The position numbers were made by a program, and so were the translations under genes. Shown here piece after piece: positions 4,859 to 7,062 of a stretch of 7,062 nucleotides of DNA (the first letter of the stretch is position 1; every line of letters begins with the position of its first letter). Origin of the DNA: an uncultured Ruminococcus sp. (GTDB lineage: Bacteria > Bacillota > Clostridia > Oscillospirales > Ruminococcaceae); the NCBI GenBank assembly GCA_947178195.1, contig CAMWXM010000150.1:1-7062 (forward strand). The letters run 5' to 3'. Under the pieces are notes generated by a model. That model did no database searches, was not told the DNA's origin, and was given only the letters and a program-made list of their open reading frames with translations.

Positions 4859-6895
4859 TTAAATCTTACCTGCACTTCTTTTTGCACAATATATTGCAAT
4901 AGCCGCAGCATCTCTGATGTTCCTTTTTCCGTCTCCGTTATAGTCTGCACATTCTGGTATATCATCGTATTGACCCTTTGCGCATAATATAGCTATATAT
5001 GCCGCATCTCTGATGCTGAGCTTTCCGTCGCCGTCTGCATCGCCTTTTTGATATGTAACAACGGGAGTTGTTGTCGTGACAGGTGTAGTGGTCGCATTAG
5101 TGACAGTTGTTGAAGATGTTGTCGTAACCGGTTCGGTTGTTTTGTCTGTTGTCACCGTCGTTGCAGGTACAGTTGTTTTTAAGTTTGTCGCCGTTGTTAC
5201 GGGCGCGGTTGTTGTAGTTGTTACTATTGTTGTAACCGCAGGAGTTGTAACAATCGGCTTTTCACCCAAGCTTTCAAATTTATATTCATATTCTTCAGCA
5301 TAAGCCTGAGCCGTTGAATTTTCATAGCCATAAATAGTTCCATCAAAATACGACCAATAATATTCATCATGACCATTACTGATTGTAGATTGAGAATCAT
5401 AAATATCGCATTCCGGGTTCAATACTTTTATGCTCGTTAAATTTATACAATCTGTGAATGCATTTATTTCAATTAACGTTACACTGTCGGGTACTACTAC
5501 GCTTGTTAAGCCTGTACAATTTCTGAATGCGCCTACGCCTATTAACGATATGCTGTCCGGTATTTTTACGTTTTTTAAACCGTTGCAGCCGGAAAATGCG
5601 TTATAACCTATTGATGTTACGCTTTCAGGTATAGAATACATAACATCTTTTTTTCCAATCGGATATACTATTAACTCTGTTTGAGCTTTATTAAATAAAA
5701 CGCCATCAACACTGCTATAATCTAAATTATTTTTTAATACATTTATATTTTCTAAATTTGCACAATCTCTGAATGCATTTATTTCAATTAACGTTACACT
5801 TTCCGGTATCACTATATTTGTTAAGTTTGTACAACCTGAAAATGCGCTATATCCTATAGTTTTTACGCCGAATGGTATAGAGTATTCAATATCTTTTTTT
5901 CCCATCGGATATGCTTTTAACCGTGTTATATCGCCATTAAATAGTACGCCATCCATACTGCTATAATAAAAATTACCTCTCGATACATTAATACTTTCTA
6001 AAGCAGTACAACCATAAAATACGTCGTCTCCTATTGAATATACATTGTCTGGTATTTCTATACTTGCTAAGCTCGTACAATCTCTGAATGCATCTATTTC
6101 TATGGAACTTACGCTGTCTGGTATCACTACGCTTATCAAGCCTGTACAACCGTAAAAAGCAAAATCTCCTATTTTTTCTGTACTGTTTGAAATTTTTACA
6201 TTTGATAAACTTGTACAGCCTTCAAAAGTATAACTTTCAATTGCCTCTACACTGTCCGGTATCTCTATATCTATTAAACCTGTGCAGCCTCTGAATGCAT
6301 ACATATCTATTGTTGTTACACTATTGGGTATCTCAATTTTTTCTAAACTTGTGCAATGCGAAAACGCCTTTTCACCTATTTCTTTTACGGTTTCCGGAAT
6401 TGAATAGTCATTATCTTTTCGACCTATAGGATATGCAATTAATTTTGTTTTATTATTGTTAAATAAGACCCCGTGAATACTACTATATCTTTTATTATCA
6501 TCTATAGTTCTATCAGTTATAGTTATATCAGTTAAACTTGTACAGCTTTCAAATACATCATTTCCTATTTCTGTTACTCCGCCAATTATCTCTATTCTTT
6601 CTAAATCTGTACAATTAAAAAAAACATAATTTCCTATTGATGTTACAGGCAATCCATCAATTACATCGGGAATTATAACCTCTTTAGCCGTTTCATCACA
6701 ACCAATAATTTCAACATAATCATATATTCCGTCATCATCCTCATCTATCTGTTTATAAGAAAGATAATCTCCATACTTAATTTCATCGCTATGGCTTTCT
6801 GCATCGGCAATTAAAGAGAAATTCGCTCCTGTAAAAATATTTAATAAACACATAGCCGCTGTGGCAATTCTTGTCAGTCTTTTTGCAAATTTCAT
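4859..6895 (-). CDS. Large secreted BspA-like leucine-rich repeat protein with Thr-rich linker and dockerin (678 aa)
   Basis: This is a predicted secreted, cohesin-docked binding protein. A signal peptide (about 1-32) ends in IADA-ES. LRR_5 repeats (about 73-500) recur as IPDSVTxIxxxAFxxC. Three DGVLFN/HGVLFN loops, each followed by YPxGxKD, mark larger repeat units. A threonine/valine-rich linker (about 548-616) leads to a type I dockerin (about 617-674). Both its calcium loops are canonical (DADGDGKLSIRD and DYNGDGKRNIRD), and each is followed by an AAxIAIxCAK helix. This dockerin differs from the one in the smaller LRR gene. No enzymatic domain is seen, so adhesion or ligand binding is inferred. 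A longer frame could begin at TTG 6931, but ATG 6895 is chosen. It has AGGAG 6 nt upstream and places the signal peptide at the N-terminus. The gene is monocistronic, with an exact-consensus promoter. Confidence 0.9.
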   Translation of the reverse strand: MKFAKRLTRIATAAMCLLNIFTGANFSLIADAESHSDEIKYGDYLSYKQIDEDDDGIYDYVEIIGCDETAKEVIIPDVIDGLPVTSIGNYVFFNCTDLERIEIIGGVTEIGNDVFESCTSLTDITITDRTIDDNKRYSSIHGVLFNNNKTKLIAYPIGRKDNDYSIPETVKEIGEKAFSHCTSLEKIEIPNSVTTIDMYAFRGCTGLIDIEIPDSVEAIESYTFEGCTSLSNVKISNSTEKIGDFAFYGCTGLISVVIPDSVSSIEIDAFRDCTSLASIEIPDNVYSIGDDVFYGCTALESINVSRGNFYYSSMDGVLFNGDITRLKAYPMGKKDIEYSIPFGVKTIGYSAFSGCTNLTNIVIPESVTLIEINAFRDCANLENINVLKNNLDYSSVDGVLFNKAQTELIVYPIGKKDVMYSIPESVTSIGYNAFSGCNGLKNVKIPDSISLIGVGAFRNCTGLTSVVVPDSVTLIEINAFTDCINLTSIKVLNPECDIYDSQSTISNGHDEYYWSYFDGTIYGYENSTAQAYAEEYEYKFESLGEKPIVTTPAVTTIVTTTTTAPVTTATNLKTTVPATTVTTDKTTEPVTTTSSTTVTNATTTPVTTTTPVVTYQKGDADGDGKLSIRDAAYIAILCAKGQYDDIPECADYNGDGKRNIRDAAAIAIYCAKRSAGKI
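5447..5800 (-). repeat. Near-identical internal repeat in the large LRR gene
   Basis: The 39-bp stretches at 5447-5485 and 5762-5800 differ at one base (5454 versus 5769). They are 315 bp, or 105 codons, apart and encode the matching LIEINAF segments. Codon-level identity in a diverged repeat protein points to a recent duplication or gene conversion of a whole repeat block. Confidence 0.8.
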
Positions 6896-6901
6896 AAAAA
6901 G

Positions 6902-6906
6902 CTCCT
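6902..6906 (-). promoter_or_regulatory. Ribosome binding site fixing the large LRR start
   Basis: AGGAG on the minus strand lies 6 nt before ATG at 6895. It favours that start over the in-frame TTG at 6931, which has no comparable site. Confidence 0.75.
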
Positions 6907-6950
6907 CTCGATCAATTAAATTTTCAGACAAAGATGTCCTTTCAATTTAC

Positions 6951-6979
6951 ATTATAGCTTATTTTTTATTTATTGTCAA
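6951..6979 (-). promoter_or_regulatory. Exact-consensus sigma-A promoter of the large LRR-dockerin gene
   Basis: On the minus strand, TTGACA (6979-6974) and TATAAT (6956-6951) are 17 bp apart, matching the housekeeping consensus at all 12 positions. The predicted start is near 6944, leaving a leader of about 50 nt. I see no convincing operator around it. Confidence 0.85.
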
Positions 6980-7007
6980 TTTCTCCCAAAAAATCATCAT
7001 AAATAAC

Positions 7008-7034
7008 AAAAAACCATGTAAAAACATGGTTTTT
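7008..7034 (-). terminator. Intrinsic terminator of the right-edge tRNA
   Basis: A 10-bp stem, AAAAACCATG (7009-7018) with CATGGTTTTT (7025-7034), has a 6-nt loop and on the minus strand ends in TTTTTT. It begins 4 nt after the encoded CCA of the tRNA and separates that transcript from the large LRR promoter. Confidence 0.85.
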
Positions 7035-7038
7035 AAAG

Positions 7039-7062
7039 TGGCTCCTCCAACTGGGCTCGAAC
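7039..7062 (-). tRNA. 3' end of a tRNA, probably tRNA-Asn, cut by window edge
   Basis: Read on the minus strand, the end of the T arm (G-TTCGAGC-CCAGT) is followed by acceptor strand TGGAGGA, discriminator G73 and an encoded CCA (7041-7039). The anticodon is outside the window. G73 together with an implied 5' TCCTCCA acceptor strand fits tRNA-Asn best. Only the tRNA 3' end is certain. Confidence 0.8.

Noticed and set aside
5076..5303. Plus-strand valine-rich open frame
   Set aside because: It is the antisense shadow of the threonine-rich linker; ACA/ACN codons read in reverse as GTN valine codons.
4859..6895. CRISPR-like array suggested by repeated short motifs
   Set aside because: The repeats are in frame, diverged and encode leucine-rich repeat units; there are no uniform repeats with unique spacers.
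6896..6931. N-terminal extension of the large LRR protein from a TTG at 6931
   Set aside because: It has no ribosome binding site and would bury the signal peptide behind a charged 12-residue leader. ATG 6895 has AGGAG at the right distance.

Overview
This AT-rich window looks like a piece of a Ruminococcus-type gut or rumen Clostridia genome. The main reason is that both large secreted proteins pair a BspA-like leucine-rich repeat (LRR_5) domain with a C-terminal type I dockerin, the calcium-binding module that docks proteins onto cohesins. That pairing is characteristic of cellulosome-forming Ruminococcus. Strong sigma-A-type promoters, GGAGG ribosome binding sites and intrinsic terminators also fit Firmicutes. 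The species cannot be named from the sequence alone.

Layout, left to right. Positions 1-66 are the 3' part of a tRNA-Arg(ACG), followed by its terminator. Positions 114-434 hold no protein gene. They do carry a near-consensus promoter, a candidate orphan small RNA of about 77 nt with its own terminator, and a second hairpin that probably serves as a bidirectional terminator. On the minus strand come an LRR-dockerin protein (435-1688), an AgrC-like sensor kinase (1853-3145) and its LytTR response regulator (3145-3870). The regulator and kinase genes are fused by a TAATG stop-start overlap and are transcribed in the order regulator, kinase, then LRR-dockerin. Between 3871 and 4103 lie divergent promoters. 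On the plus strand, 4104-4805 encodes a ferredoxin-like iron-sulfur protein that ends at a terminator shared with the convergent second LRR-dockerin gene (4859-6895, minus). The right edge is the 3' end of a minus-strand tRNA, probably tRNA-Asn, with its terminator. The segment is therefore bounded by two tRNA genes that point inward.

How the parts may work together (inference). The kinase/regulator pair has the architecture of peptide-sensing Agr/Com systems, but no agrB/agrD-like genes are visible. A 9-bp direct repeat with a 12-bp gap (21-bp period) lies 5 bp upstream of the -35 element of the adjacent LRR-dockerin gene. That is the geometry used by LytTR regulators. A weaker 21-bp-period repeat sits upstream of the regulator's own promoter. 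The simplest model is a sensory cassette that switches on a secreted, cohesin-docked LRR protein and regulates itself. The iron-sulfur gene has its own promoter with a GTCAAT dyad over the -35 box and appears to be under separate control. The larger LRR-dockerin gene has an exact-consensus promoter and a different dockerin type, so it is probably expressed independently and docked elsewhere.
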